Shown here: one piece after another, positions 5,028 to 11,536 of the stretch
Numbering within the stretch: position 1 is the stretch's first letter
How the letters are laid out: every line of letters begins with the position of its first letter
Program-made: the position numbers and the translations under genes
The notes under the pieces: model-generated
The model's input: only the letters and a program-made list of their open reading frames with translations
What the model was told of the DNA's origin: nothing
Databases searched by the model: none
NCBI GenBank assembly: GCA_944385595.1
Contig: CALWXY010000123.1
Span: 1 to 20,252, forward strand
Reading direction: 5' to 3'
From: an uncultured Oscillospiraceae bacterium
GTDB lineage: Bacteria; Bacillota; Clostridia; Oscillospirales; Oscillospiraceae
DNA length: 20,252 nt

Positions 5028-6092
5028 ATGAGCAGGAATTTGAAAAAACTCGTTGCCCTGATTTGCGCCGTCCTCTTGTGCATCGGCACGCTGGCGGGCT
5101 TCGCCGTCGCCGATGACGAGGAGACCACACCGGTCTCCGACATCGTCCTCACCCCGCAGAGAACTGTGGAGCTGTCGGGCGATACCTATGAAACCGGGGA
5201 GGGCGAGCACAGTTCATTCGTGACGCTGGCAGCTTCGCTCGCGCTGGTGGAGTTCGCGACTGAGCGCGAGGCCGAGGCGGAGTCCGCGGCCATCCGCATA
5301 CCCGAGTCCGTCCCGGAGGACGCCTCCGACGATGTGACGGTCCTCAGCTATACCGAGATTCCCGTGTATATCGACGGCGAGAGCGCCGGCACCGCCATGA
5401 AAATCGGCGACGTCACCTGCGTGCCCGTCACCGGCTTCTTCGAGGCCGTCGGCTTCGACGTAGAGGCCCAGTGGGATCAGGACACCGGCGTGGCCGTCTA
5501 CAAGGGCGACGGACTTGAGCTCACCGTGTACGCTTATGAGAAGTACCTCGTCGCCAACGACAGATGCTTCTACGGCGAGTATATCTGCAACGTGAACGGC
5601 AGCCTCATAGCGCCGGTGCGCGAGCTGGCCCGCTGCCTCGGCCTCGAGGTCGAGTGGGACGAGACGAATTGGACGGTCAACATCAAGGGCGAGCCCCTTC
5701 CGCTTGAGAGCGGCAGCACCTACTACAACCAGGAGGATCTCTACTGGCTCAGCCGCATCATCTTCGCCGAGAGCGGCAACCAGCCGCTGGAGGGCATGAT
5801 AGGCGTCGGCAACGTGGTTCTCAACCGCGTCGAGGATCCCACCTGCCCCGACACCGTCTACGACGTCATTTTCGACGACGAGTACGGCGTGCAGTTCAGC
5901 GTCACCGAGACGGGCACGATTTTCCTCGAGCCGTCGGAGCTGGCCGTGCGCGCGGCAAAGATGTGCCTTGAGGGCTGCAACCTCGTGGGCGACAGCCTCT
6001 TCTTTGTGAACCCCACCATTGGAGCGAGCAACTGGTTCGCCAGCACAAGAACTTTCGTAGCCTCCATCGGAGACCACGATTTCTACGCATGA
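5028..6092 (+). CDS. Exported SleB-like cell-wall hydrolase with copper-amine-oxidase-N domain
   Basis: A 354-residue exported protein likely to cut glycan strands of spore cortex or wall peptidoglycan. The signal peptide is 1-28 (cut near AVA-DD). An acidic spacer (30-105) leads to a copper-amine-oxidase-N-like domain, about 110-222, a wall or substrate-binding module common in clostridia (VYIDGE...VPVTGFFEAVGF...IAPVRELARCLGLEVEWD). The SleB hydrolase domain is 238-353: YWLSRIIFAESGNQPLEGMI with likely catalytic E248, GNVVLNRV, QFSV, GDSLFFVNP and the closing IGDHDFY. The start at 5028 has AGGAG 7 bases upstream. It lacks the PG_binding_1 domain of classical SleB, so a wall-remodelling role outside germination is also possible. 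It is monocistronic and followed by a hairpin cluster. Confidence 0.88.
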   Translation: MSRNLKKLVALICAVLLCIGTLAGFAVADDEETTPVSDIVLTPQRTVELSGDTYETGEGEHSSFVTLAASLALVEFATEREAEAESAAIRIPESVPEDASDDVTVLSYTEIPVYIDGESAGTAMKIGDVTCVPVTGFFEAVGFDVEAQWDQDTGVAVYKGDGLELTVYAYEKYLVANDRCFYGEYICNVNGSLIAPVRELARCLGLEVEWDETNWTVNIKGEPLPLESGSTYYNQEDLYWLSRIIFAESGNQPLEGMIGVGNVVLNRVEDPTCPDTVYDVIFDDEYGVQFSVTETGTIFLEPSELAVRAAKMCLEGCNLVGDSLFFVNPTIGASNWFASTRTFVASIGDHDFYA

Positions 6093-6124
6093 CGTAGAAT
6101 TGTTCATAAATTTGTGTTAGAATA

Positions 6125-6153
6125 CAGGGTATGCAGAGATGCATACCCTGTTT
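6125..6153 (+). repeat. Hairpin repeat copy 1 (also terminator-like)
   Basis: CAGGGTATGCA (6125-6135) and its exact complement (6140-6150) form an 11-bp stem with a GAGA tetraloop, followed by TTT. An extra A-T pair lengthens the stem. It lies 32 bases after the SleB-like stop and is identical over 29 bases to 6263-6291. Confidence 0.85.
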
Positions 6154-6204
6154 GCTGATTTCATACCCGTCCGCAGACCACCGCAGATAGTGTCGCGGGG
6201 GAGC

Positions 6205-6233
6205 GCGAGGGGGTTAAGACCCGCCTCGCTTTT
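6205..6233 (+). terminator. Second terminator-like hairpin between the repeat copies
   Basis: GCGAGGGGG (6205-6213) pairs with CCC-G-CCTCGC (6220-6229), one base bulged, with loop TTAAGA and then TTTT. Confidence 0.65.
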
Positions 6234-6239
6234 GATAAT

Positions 6240-6261
6240 CGTTTCGCCTAACGGCGAAACG
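6240..6261. repeat. Perfect 9-bp hairpin, tetraloop TAAC
   Basis: CGTTTCGCC (6240-6248) pairs with GGCGAAACG (6253-6261). No T-run follows, so it is not a terminator by itself. It ends 2 bases before repeat copy 2. Confidence 0.7.
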
Positions 6262-6262
6262 T

Positions 6263-6291
6263 CAGGGTATGCAGAGATGCATACCCTGTTT
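6263..6291 (+). repeat. Hairpin repeat copy 2
   Basis: It has the same 11-bp stem, GAGA loop and T-run as the copy at 6125, exactly 138 bases further on. It lies 24 bases before the start of the next gene, so it may end up in that gene's leader. Confidence 0.85.
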
Positions 6292-6315
6292 TCCTGTATG
6301 GAGGTCGTCTGAGAC

Positions 6316-6708
6316 ATGAACAGAATCTTTGAATTTATGTCCGGGCGCAACGGAAACGATCAGCTTGGGCTGGCTCTTCTGGTGGTCGCTCTGATCCTCA
6401 ACATCATATTCCGCATGACCGGCATGTACCTGCTCGGCATAGCGGCAATGGCGCTGGTGCTCATCGTGCTCTACCGCATGTTCTCGCGCGATCTGGCCAA
6501 GCGCCGGGAGGAGAACCGCCGGTTCCTGTCGCTCTGGTCGGACGCGAAGCGCTCCTTCGCGGAGTGGCGGCTGCGCCGCTCACAGTCGCGCGATTACAAG
6601 TTTTTCGTGTGCCCCGGCTGTCATAACCGGCTGCGCGTCCCGCGCGGCAAGGGCAAAATACAGATAACCTGCCCCAAGTGCGGCCAGCGCTTCGGCGGCA
6701 AGAGCTGA
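6316..6708 (+). CDS. Zinc-ribbon membrane protein of unknown function
   Basis: A 130-residue protein with two membrane segments (about 18-33 and 38-54) in a hairpin, a highly basic helical stretch (57-93), and a C-terminal zinc ribbon with C99-x2-C102 and C119-x2-C122. Both zinc-knuckle halves (CPGC, CPKC) are intact, and the tail should face the cytoplasm given the basic linker. No enzyme motif is present. The start at 6316 has GGAGG 12 bases upstream. It is followed 7 bases later by rsmG, so the two are probably co-transcribed, which hints at an RNA- or ribosome-related role without proving one. Confidence 0.75.
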   Translation: MNRIFEFMSGRNGNDQLGLALLVVALILNIIFRMTGMYLLGIAAMALVLIVLYRMFSRDLAKRREENRRFLSLWSDAKRSFAEWRLRRSQSRDYKFFVCPGCHNRLRVPRGKGKIQITCPKCGQRFGGKS

Positions 6709-6715
6709 GGAATCC

Positions 6716-7423
6716 ATGGACGAGATACTTAAAACCGGCTTTGAGCAGCTCGGCCTCGCCCTGCCGGATGGGGCGGCTGAGCTGTTTCGCGGCTATTATG
6801 AGCGGCTCGACGAGTCGAATAAGGTGATGAACCTCACGGCCATCACCGGCGAGGAGGACACGGCGCGCCTCCATTTTCTCGACTGCGCGGCACTGCTCAC
6901 CGCCGTCGACCTGCGCGGCAAAAGCGTCGTCGACGTCGGCACCGGCGCGGGATTTCCCGGCGTGCCGCTGCTGATTGCCTGCCCGGAGATAGCCGGGATG
7001 ACGCTGCTCGACAGCCTCGGCAAGCGCATAGACTTTCTCAGGAGCTGCTGCGCGCAGCTCGGCCTCGACCGGGCCGAGCCGGTGCACGCGAGGGCGGAGG
7101 AGTTCGCCGCCGGGCGCCGCGAGAGCTACGACGCCGCGGTCTCCCGCGCCGTCGCGCGGCTGGATGTGCTCGCGGAGCTGGCGCTGCCGCTGGTGAAGCC
7201 GGGCGGCTTTTTCGCCGCCATGAAAGGCCCGCGCGGACGCGAGGAGCTGGCCGAGGCCGCCGGAGCCATAGAGAAGCTCGGCGGAGCGCCGGCGCGCGTC
7301 GTCGACTACGCCGTGCCCGGCACCGACGCGGTGCACAGCCTGATTATCATAGAAAAAGCGAGGCCGACGCCTAAGCAATACCCGCGCCGCTTCGCGCAGA
7401 TAAAAAAATCACCGCTCAGATAG
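6716..7423 (+). CDS. rsmG: 16S rRNA (guanine-527-N7)-methyltransferase RsmG (GidB)
   Basis: A 235-residue cytoplasmic enzyme that puts an N7-methyl group on G527 of 16S rRNA using S-adenosylmethionine. The family pattern is clear: NKVMNLTAI (36-43), ARLHFLDCAAL (50-60), the SAM-binding loop VVDVGTGAGFPGVPLL (71-86), an acidic residue at the end of the next strand (D98 in TLLDSLGKRIDFL), the VSRAVARLDVL motif near 143-153 and the FFAAMKGPR motif near 165-173. Length is normal. It is the second gene after the zinc-ribbon protein and is closed by a strong terminator. In many bacteria this gene sits next to mnmG and parA/parB near the origin, which is not the case here. Loss of RsmG gives low-level streptomycin resistance in several species. 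Confidence 0.95.
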   Translation: MDEILKTGFEQLGLALPDGAAELFRGYYERLDESNKVMNLTAITGEEDTARLHFLDCAALLTAVDLRGKSVVDVGTGAGFPGVPLLIACPEIAGMTLLDSLGKRIDFLRSCCAQLGLDRAEPVHARAEEFAAGRRESYDAAVSRAVARLDVLAELALPLVKPGGFFAAMKGPRGREELAEAAGAIEKLGGAPARVVDYAVPGTDAVHSLIIIEKARPTPKQYPRRFAQIKKSPLR

Positions 7424-7430
7424 AGCTTAA

Positions 7431-7462
7431 AAGCCGGAAAGGCGCGGCCTTTCCGGCTTTTT
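7431..7462 (+). terminator. Intrinsic terminator after rsmG
   Basis: A perfect 13-bp stem (7431-7443 with 7447-7459) with a 3-base loop runs into TTTTT. It lies 7 bases after the rsmG stop and only 17 bases before the next start codon. Confidence 0.9.
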
Positions 7463-7479
7463 GCGTTGGGGGAGTACTG

Positions 7480-8346
7480 ATGACAGATACAAAGAAGGCC
7501 AAGGCCGGCTTCGTCGCGGCCTCGGCGCTGTGGGGGACGCTGGGGCTGTTCGTGCGGGCGATACCGCTCCCGTCGTCGGGCGTGGCGCTCTGCCGCGCCG
7601 TGCTGGCCTCGGCATTCATAGGGGCGTGGCTGCTCGCCTCGGGGCACAGGCCGTCTCTGCGCGGCGCGGGGCGCGAGGCGCTGCTGCTGCTCGCCTCCGG
7701 CGCCGCCATGGGTGTGAACTGGATAATGCGGTTTGAGTCCTACCGCTACACCACTGTCTCGTCGGCGACGCTGTGCTACTACTTCGCGCCCGTGCTGGTG
7801 ACGGCGCTGTGCCCAATCTTATACCGCGAGCGGCTGACCGCGCGGCAGATAATCTGCTTTATAGGCTCGACGCTGGGCCTGGTGCTGGTCGTCGCCGGCT
7901 CGGGAGGACTTGAGGGCGCGGACGCCGCGGGACTGCTGCTCGCGCTGGGCGCGGCGGTGTTCTACGCGTCCGTCATACTGATAAACAAGGGCCTCAAAAA
8001 ACTCGGCGGCATAGAGCGCACCTTTTTCCAGCTCGCCTCCGCCGCTCTTGTGCTGCTGCCGTATATAGCGGCCACCGGCGGCCTGCCGCTCGGCGATATG
8101 ACGGCCCCCGGCTGGCTTGCGCTGCTGGTCGTGGGACTTGTGCACACCGGCGTCGCCTACTGCGTCTACTTTTCGGCGCTGGGGCGCATGAGCGGGCAGG
8201 AGGCCTCGGTGCTGAGCTACATCGACCCGCTGGTCGCCGTCATCGTCTCCGTCGCCGTGCTGGGCGAGCCTATGGCCGCGAGCCAGCTTGTCGGCGGCGC
8301 GCTGATTCTGGGCTTTGCCATGTATAACGAGCTGGAGAAGAAATGA
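7480..8346 (+). CDS. EamA-type DMT-family transporter
   Basis: A 288-residue inner-membrane protein with ten predicted helices in two repeated EamA halves (about 8-132 and 146-284), usual for this drug/metabolite exporter family. The first half opens with FVAASALWGTLGLFVRAI, and the second closes with the family ending SVLSYIDPLVAVIVSVAVLGEP. Known members export amino acids or other metabolites, or take up such compounds; this one's substrate cannot be told. The start at 7480 follows GGGGGAG. There is no room for a promoter between the rsmG terminator and this start, so transcription must come from read-through or from a promoter inside rsmG. The stop codon lies inside the terminator palindrome shared with the convergent M56 gene. 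Confidence 0.88.
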   Translation: MTDTKKAKAGFVAASALWGTLGLFVRAIPLPSSGVALCRAVLASAFIGAWLLASGHRPSLRGAGREALLLLASGAAMGVNWIMRFESYRYTTVSSATLCYYFAPVLVTALCPILYRERLTARQIICFIGSTLGLVLVVAGSGGLEGADAAGLLLALGAAVFYASVILINKGLKKLGGIERTFFQLASAALVLLPYIAATGGLPLGDMTAPGWLALLVVGLVHTGVAYCVYFSALGRMSGQEASVLSYIDPLVAVIVSVAVLGEPMAASQLVGGALILGFAMYNELEKK

Positions 8347-8377
8347 AAAAAGCCCCCAAAGGGGCTTTTTTCATTTC
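8340..8377. terminator. Bidirectional terminator containing both stop codons
   Basis: A perfect 17-bp stem pairs 8340-8356 with 8361-8377, with GCCCC/GGGGC at the top, loop CAAA and an A6/T6 tract in the arms. It ends both the DMT gene (TGA at 8344-8346) and the convergent M56 gene (TGA on the minus strand at 8371-8373). Confidence 0.92.
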
Positions 8378-9945
8378 TGTATGCTCACAAGCATGCCGCA
8401 GCTGTCGCCGATGTGCGATATGCTCACGGCCTGCCCGCCGCGCATGAGCAGCGCGTTGGTCGAGAGCTGCGGGGAGCTGGACACGGTGTCCTCCTCAATC
8501 AGCTCAAGCGTCTCAAAATCGGCCTCGTTGAGCGAGCCGATGTAATCCAGCACCTGCTCGCGCGAGACGCCGCTGAAGCTCATCCAGACGCCGCTCACGT
8601 CGTCGCGCTCGACGAACTGCGACCACTCCACCTCGCCGAAATCGGGGCGGGGGACACCGGCGGTGAACTCGCCCTCGTCCCACTGGTCGAGGTCGAAGCC
8701 CGCGACAATGGGGTAGACGGCGGTGGCGACCAGATCCTGATAGTCGCCGGGCTCTATGGCGTACCAGCGCTCCTCATCGTTGATTGTGAGTCTTGCTCGG
8801 AAGCTGTCGATTGCGTACAGCTCGAGTTTAAAATCTCCGGACAGCTCGACAATCATTTTAAGCGCAGGCATATTGTTCGGGTCGACAGTGCTGACGTCCC
8901 AGTCGGCATTGGAGAGAAAACTGCCGAGAGCCTCGCCCGGCACCTGCTTTGCATCCCACTCGACGCCGTTCCAGACCTGCGCGGGCAGCATTTCGGCCTG
9001 ATAGGCGCCGTTCGCGGCCTGACGGTAGTTCAGGAGACTGAGATCCTCCTCCTCAGCGGGCGGGACGGTGAGCGTGGTCACGGCCCAGTATGCGAGGCCG
9101 AGCAGACAGACGACCACAATGGCCCTGGCCGGGCGGCTGAAGCAGAGCACTCGGTGCACGCGGTTTTTGATGTCCAGCTCGCCGAAGGCCAGCGGACAGG
9201 CGAGGGTTCGCTCGCGCTCGGAGAAGTCGAGCAGGGCGTGGGAGTAGGCCTTGCGGCCGTCTGTGTCGAGCGTGACGGCGACGCGCTCGTCGCAGGCGAG
9301 CTCAAGGTCGCGGCAGAAGAGGCCGTAGGCCAGCCAGACGAGGGGGTTGAACCAGTGCAGCGCCAGCACGAGATAGGCCAGCGGCTTTTTGAGCTGGTCG
9401 TGAGCGGCGATGTGCGCCCTCTCGTGGCGGAGAATCAGCTCGCGGCGCTCGCCGTCAAGCCCCGGCGGGAGGATGATGCGCGGCCTCAGAAAGCCCATGA
9501 CGAATGGCGAGGCGCACTCGCAGCACTCCCAGACGCCGTCCTCGCCGGACTTGACGGCCAGCGCTGTGCGGCGGCGGAGCCGGATGTAGGCGACGGCGCC
9601 GTAGGCCGCGACGCAGGCGGCCCCGCCGAGCCAGACGCAGGCGCAAATCAGCTCGATGTCGGGCGCGGAGCGCTCCGGCGCGGCGGATTCTGGCGCCACA
9701 GGCGTATCGGCGGGCGGCTGAAGCTGCTCGAATGCCGTCTGCGGCAGCGCGAGGGTGCCGGGGTCGTACACGCTCATGCCGCTCTCCGGCAGCCACGGCA
9801 GCAGCAGGCGCAGCGCCGCAATCAGCCAGAGCGCGCAGATGTAGCGGCGCGGTATGGCGCCAATCAGGCGCATGAGGATGACGCCGAATATGATGAACGA
9901 GCCGGTGAGGCTCATCTCAAGGATTTTGAGGAACAGCCCGCTCAT
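8371..9945 (-). CDS. M56-family (BlaR1-like) membrane metalloprotease sensor
   Basis: A 524-residue membrane protein. In this family a signal outside the cell activates a cytoplasmic zinc protease that leads to cleavage of the partner BlaI-type repressor. The N-terminal half has membrane segments at about 12-30, 36-50, 99-121 and, after the protease, 274-292. The zinc site is HERAH (174-178), with E215 in DLELACDE as third ligand. Residues 300-524 form an external domain with repeated acidic and aromatic patches. It has no penicillin-binding SxxK/SxN/KTG set, so it should not sense beta-lactams as BlaR1 does. Its start overlaps the end of the BlaI-type gene by four bases (ATGA), a sign of translational coupling. 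The family is sure; the signal and targets are unknown. Confidence 0.88.
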   Translation of the reverse strand: MSGLFLKILEMSLTGSFIIFGVILMRLIGAIPRRYICALWLIAALRLLLPWLPESGMSVYDPGTLALPQTAFEQLQPPADTPVAPESAAPERSAPDIELICACVWLGGAACVAAYGAVAYIRLRRRTALAVKSGEDGVWECCECASPFVMGFLRPRIILPPGLDGERRELILRHERAHIAAHDQLKKPLAYLVLALHWFNPLVWLAYGLFCRDLELACDERVAVTLDTDGRKAYSHALLDFSERERTLACPLAFGELDIKNRVHRVLCFSRPARAIVVVCLLGLAYWAVTTLTVPPAEEEDLSLLNYRQAANGAYQAEMLPAQVWNGVEWDAKQVPGEALGSFLSNADWDVSTVDPNNMPALKMIVELSGDFKLELYAIDSFRARLTINDEERWYAIEPGDYQDLVATAVYPIVAGFDLDQWDEGEFTAGVPRPDFGEVEWSQFVERDDVSGVWMSFSGVSREQVLDYIGSLNEADFETLELIEEDTVSSSPQLSTNALLMRGGQAVSISHIGDSCGMLVSIQK

Positions 9946-10304
9946 TTCAGCCCCTCCTCGTATTGGTCGATGATGCGGCGGATCTCCTCGGCCTCATCGT
10001 GGGTGAGGGATTTGGAGCTGGCGAAGGCGGCAATGAAGCCGGGGAGGGAGCCGCCGAAGCTGCGCTCAAGCAGCTCGCGCCCCTCCTCGCGCTGCGCGTC
10101 GGCGCGGGAGACGAGGGGATAGATGGTGCCGCCGCGGTTTTCGAGTATGCCGCGCTCGCCGAGGCGGCGGATGACGGTGTAGACGGTGGACTTTTTCCAG
10201 CCGAGCCGCTCGGCGGCGAGACGGACAAGCTCCGCGCCGCTGACCGGCGCGTGCTCCCAGACTATGAGCATGAAGCGATACTCGCTCTCGAATATTTTGG
10301 GCAT
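9942..10304 (-). CDS. BlaI/MecI/CopY-family repressor
   Basis: A 120-residue DNA-binding repressor. The winged helix covers about 1-75: ISESE-like start (IFESEYRFMLIVWEHAPVSG), recognition helix around KKSTVYTVIRRLGERGIL (37-54), and a wing ending in YPLVSR. A helical dimerisation tail follows, where the partner protease is expected to cut. The start at 10304 has GGAGG close upstream. It is the first gene of a two-gene operon with the M56 protease and is probably autoregulated through the two 16-bp dyads on its promoter. Targets outside this operon cannot be seen here; BlaI relatives control beta-lactamase, PBP2a or copper export genes, none of which is nearby. Confidence 0.93.
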   Translation of the reverse strand: MPKIFESEYRFMLIVWEHAPVSGAELVRLAAERLGWKKSTVYTVIRRLGERGILENRGGTIYPLVSRADAQREEGRELLERSFGGSLPGFIAAFASSKSLTHDEAEEIRRIIDQYEEGLK

Positions 10305-10321
10305 ATTGGGCCTCCTTTCCG

Positions 10322-10337
10322 GTCTAACGCATTAAAC
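10322..10337 (-). promoter_or_regulatory. Operator 2 of the BlaI-type repressor
   Basis: GTCTAACGCATTAAAC, a GTYTAA-N4-TTARAC dyad, lies just downstream of the predicted start site. It differs from operator 1 by one base. Confidence 0.75.
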
Positions 10338-10347
10338 CCCCGGATTC

Positions 10348-10376
10348 AGTCTAACACATTAAACCAAAATTGTCAA
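10348..10376 (-). promoter_or_regulatory. Promoter of the BlaI/M56 operon
   Basis: On the minus strand a perfect -35 TTGACA (10371-10376) and -10 TAGACT (10348-10353) are 17 bp apart, with a start near 10341. The -10 is part of operator 1. Confidence 0.88.
10349..10364 (-). promoter_or_regulatory. Operator 1 of the BlaI-type repressor
   Basis: GTCTAACACATTAAAC overlaps the -10 element and lies 27 bp from the near-identical operator 2. Two such dyads are the usual arrangement for BlaI/MecI repressors, but the sequence differs from the TACA/TGTA core best known for that family. Confidence 0.8.
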
Positions 10377-10378
10377 TG

Positions 10379-10407
10379 AAAAGCTCCGCGGAATCCGCGG
10401 AGCTTTT
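10379..10407. terminator. Terminator of the amidohydrolase-Tct operon
   Basis: A perfect 13-bp stem (10379-10391 with 10395-10407) with a 3-base loop and TTTT at both ends. Minus-strand transcripts leaving the tctC gene stop here, directly before the -35 of the BlaI promoter. Confidence 0.88.
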
Positions 10408-10437
10408 CTGCTGCTGTATTTAAAGTATGGTGGAAAC

Positions 10438-11490
10438 TTACTTGCGGACGCCGAGCTTTTCGGCCAGCTCGGTGTAGACGTCGCACTCGTCCATAATCAG
10501 CTGGCGGAAGTCCTCGGAGTTCATGTAGGCGGTGCGGCCGCGGACGTTCTCAAGGCCCTCCTGGAACTCGGGGTCATCCATCATGACATTGATGGCGTCG
10601 TTCCAGGCCTGGACGACGTAGTCGGGAGTGCCCTCGGGAGCCATATAGCCTATCCACATGCCGACGCTCAGACCGGTGACGCCGTTCTCCTCCATTGTGG
10701 GGACGTCGGGATAGAAGGGGTTGCGCTCCTTGGCGGAGGTGGCGAGGAAGCGAATCTTGCCGGCCTCAACCATGGAGGCGGAGCCGCCGAAGTCGCCGAA
10801 GTTCATGGTGCAGTTGCCGGCGGCGAGCTGGGTGGCGCTGTCAGAACCGCCGGAGGTGGTCATCATGCGAATCTGGCTGACATCGCCGCCGATGGCGTTG
10901 TACCACTCAGCGGTCGCGAAGGCGGCGGTGGAGACCGCGCCGGTATTGGCGGCTATGAGCTTATCGGGGTTGGCAAGCGCCCACTCGTTGAACTCAGTGA
11001 TATCCTGCCACTCAGAGTCGGCGTTGACGGTGAGGACAAGGTCAACATCGAAAACGCGGCAGAGATAGGTGGGGGTGGTGACGTCGATGGAGGGATTGGT
11101 GTTGGCACCGTGCTGCTGGCTGCTGTTCTGGGAGGTGATGGCACAGACGGTATAGCCGTCGGGTTCGGCATCGAGCGCCTCAAGAGCGCCGGGGATTGCG
11201 CCGCCGCCGGCCTTGTTGGTGACGGTGACGGGGACGCCCCAATAGTCACTCAGCCAATCGGCTGCGAGACGGGACATGATGTCGGGGGTGCCGCCGGCGG
11301 AGACACAGACGACGAGCTCAATGCCGCGGGTCGGGTAGGCGGGAGCCTCACTCTCGGGGGTTTCAGCCTCGGGAGCTGTGGACTCGGGCGCAGTGCTCTC
11401 GGGAGCTGCGGACTCGGTTGTGCCGGAGCAGCCCGCGAACAGCGAGACGAAGAGCAAGACGACCAGAATGAGCGAAATTGACTTTTTCAT
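10438..11490 (-). CDS. tctC: Tripartite tricarboxylate transporter substrate-binding lipoprotein (TctC/Bug family)
   Basis: A 350-residue extracytoplasmic solute receptor tethered to the membrane. The lipobox LFAGC puts the lipidated Cys at 21. A Ser/Ala/Pro/Glu linker with repeated APES units (27-51) follows, then the two-lobed binding domain (about 54-350) with the family start RGIELVVCVSAGGTPDIMSRL and later TTSGGSDSATQLAAGN. Bug receptors bind small carboxylates or their relatives through backbone and water contacts, so the ligand is hard to predict; citrate, aspartate, terephthalate and nicotinate are known cases. It is the last gene of the operon, 46 bases after tctA, with a GAGGAG site upstream of the ATG at 11490. 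Placement of the receptor last is unusual, as it often comes first. Confidence 0.93.
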   Translation of the reverse strand: MKKSISLILVVLLFVSLFAGCSGTTESAAPESTAPESTAPEAETPESEAPAYPTRGIELVVCVSAGGTPDIMSRLAADWLSDYWGVPVTVTNKAGGGAIPGALEALDAEPDGYTVCAITSQNSSQQHGANTNPSIDVTTPTYLCRVFDVDLVLTVNADSEWQDITEFNEWALANPDKLIAANTGAVSTAAFATAEWYNAIGGDVSQIRMMTTSGGSDSATQLAAGNCTMNFGDFGGSASMVEAGKIRFLATSAKERNPFYPDVPTMEENGVTGLSVGMWIGYMAPEGTPDYVVQAWNDAINVMMDDPEFQEGLENVRGRTAYMNSEDFRQLIMDECDVYTELAEKLGVRK

Positions 11491-11536
11491 TTTTTTGACT
11501 CCTCTCGTTTTTGATTTATATTAAGTGGTTTGCGCG

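Noticed and set aside
9042..9945. Beta-lactam resistance locus
   Set aside because: BlaI and BlaR1-like genes are present, but there is no beta-lactamase or PBP gene and the sensor lacks a penicillin-binding domain.
8413..10122. 569-aa plus-strand frame opposite the M56/BlaI genes
   Set aside because: A shadow frame of the real genes, with Arg/Asp/Gly/Ala-rich composition typical of the opposite strand of G+C-rich codons.
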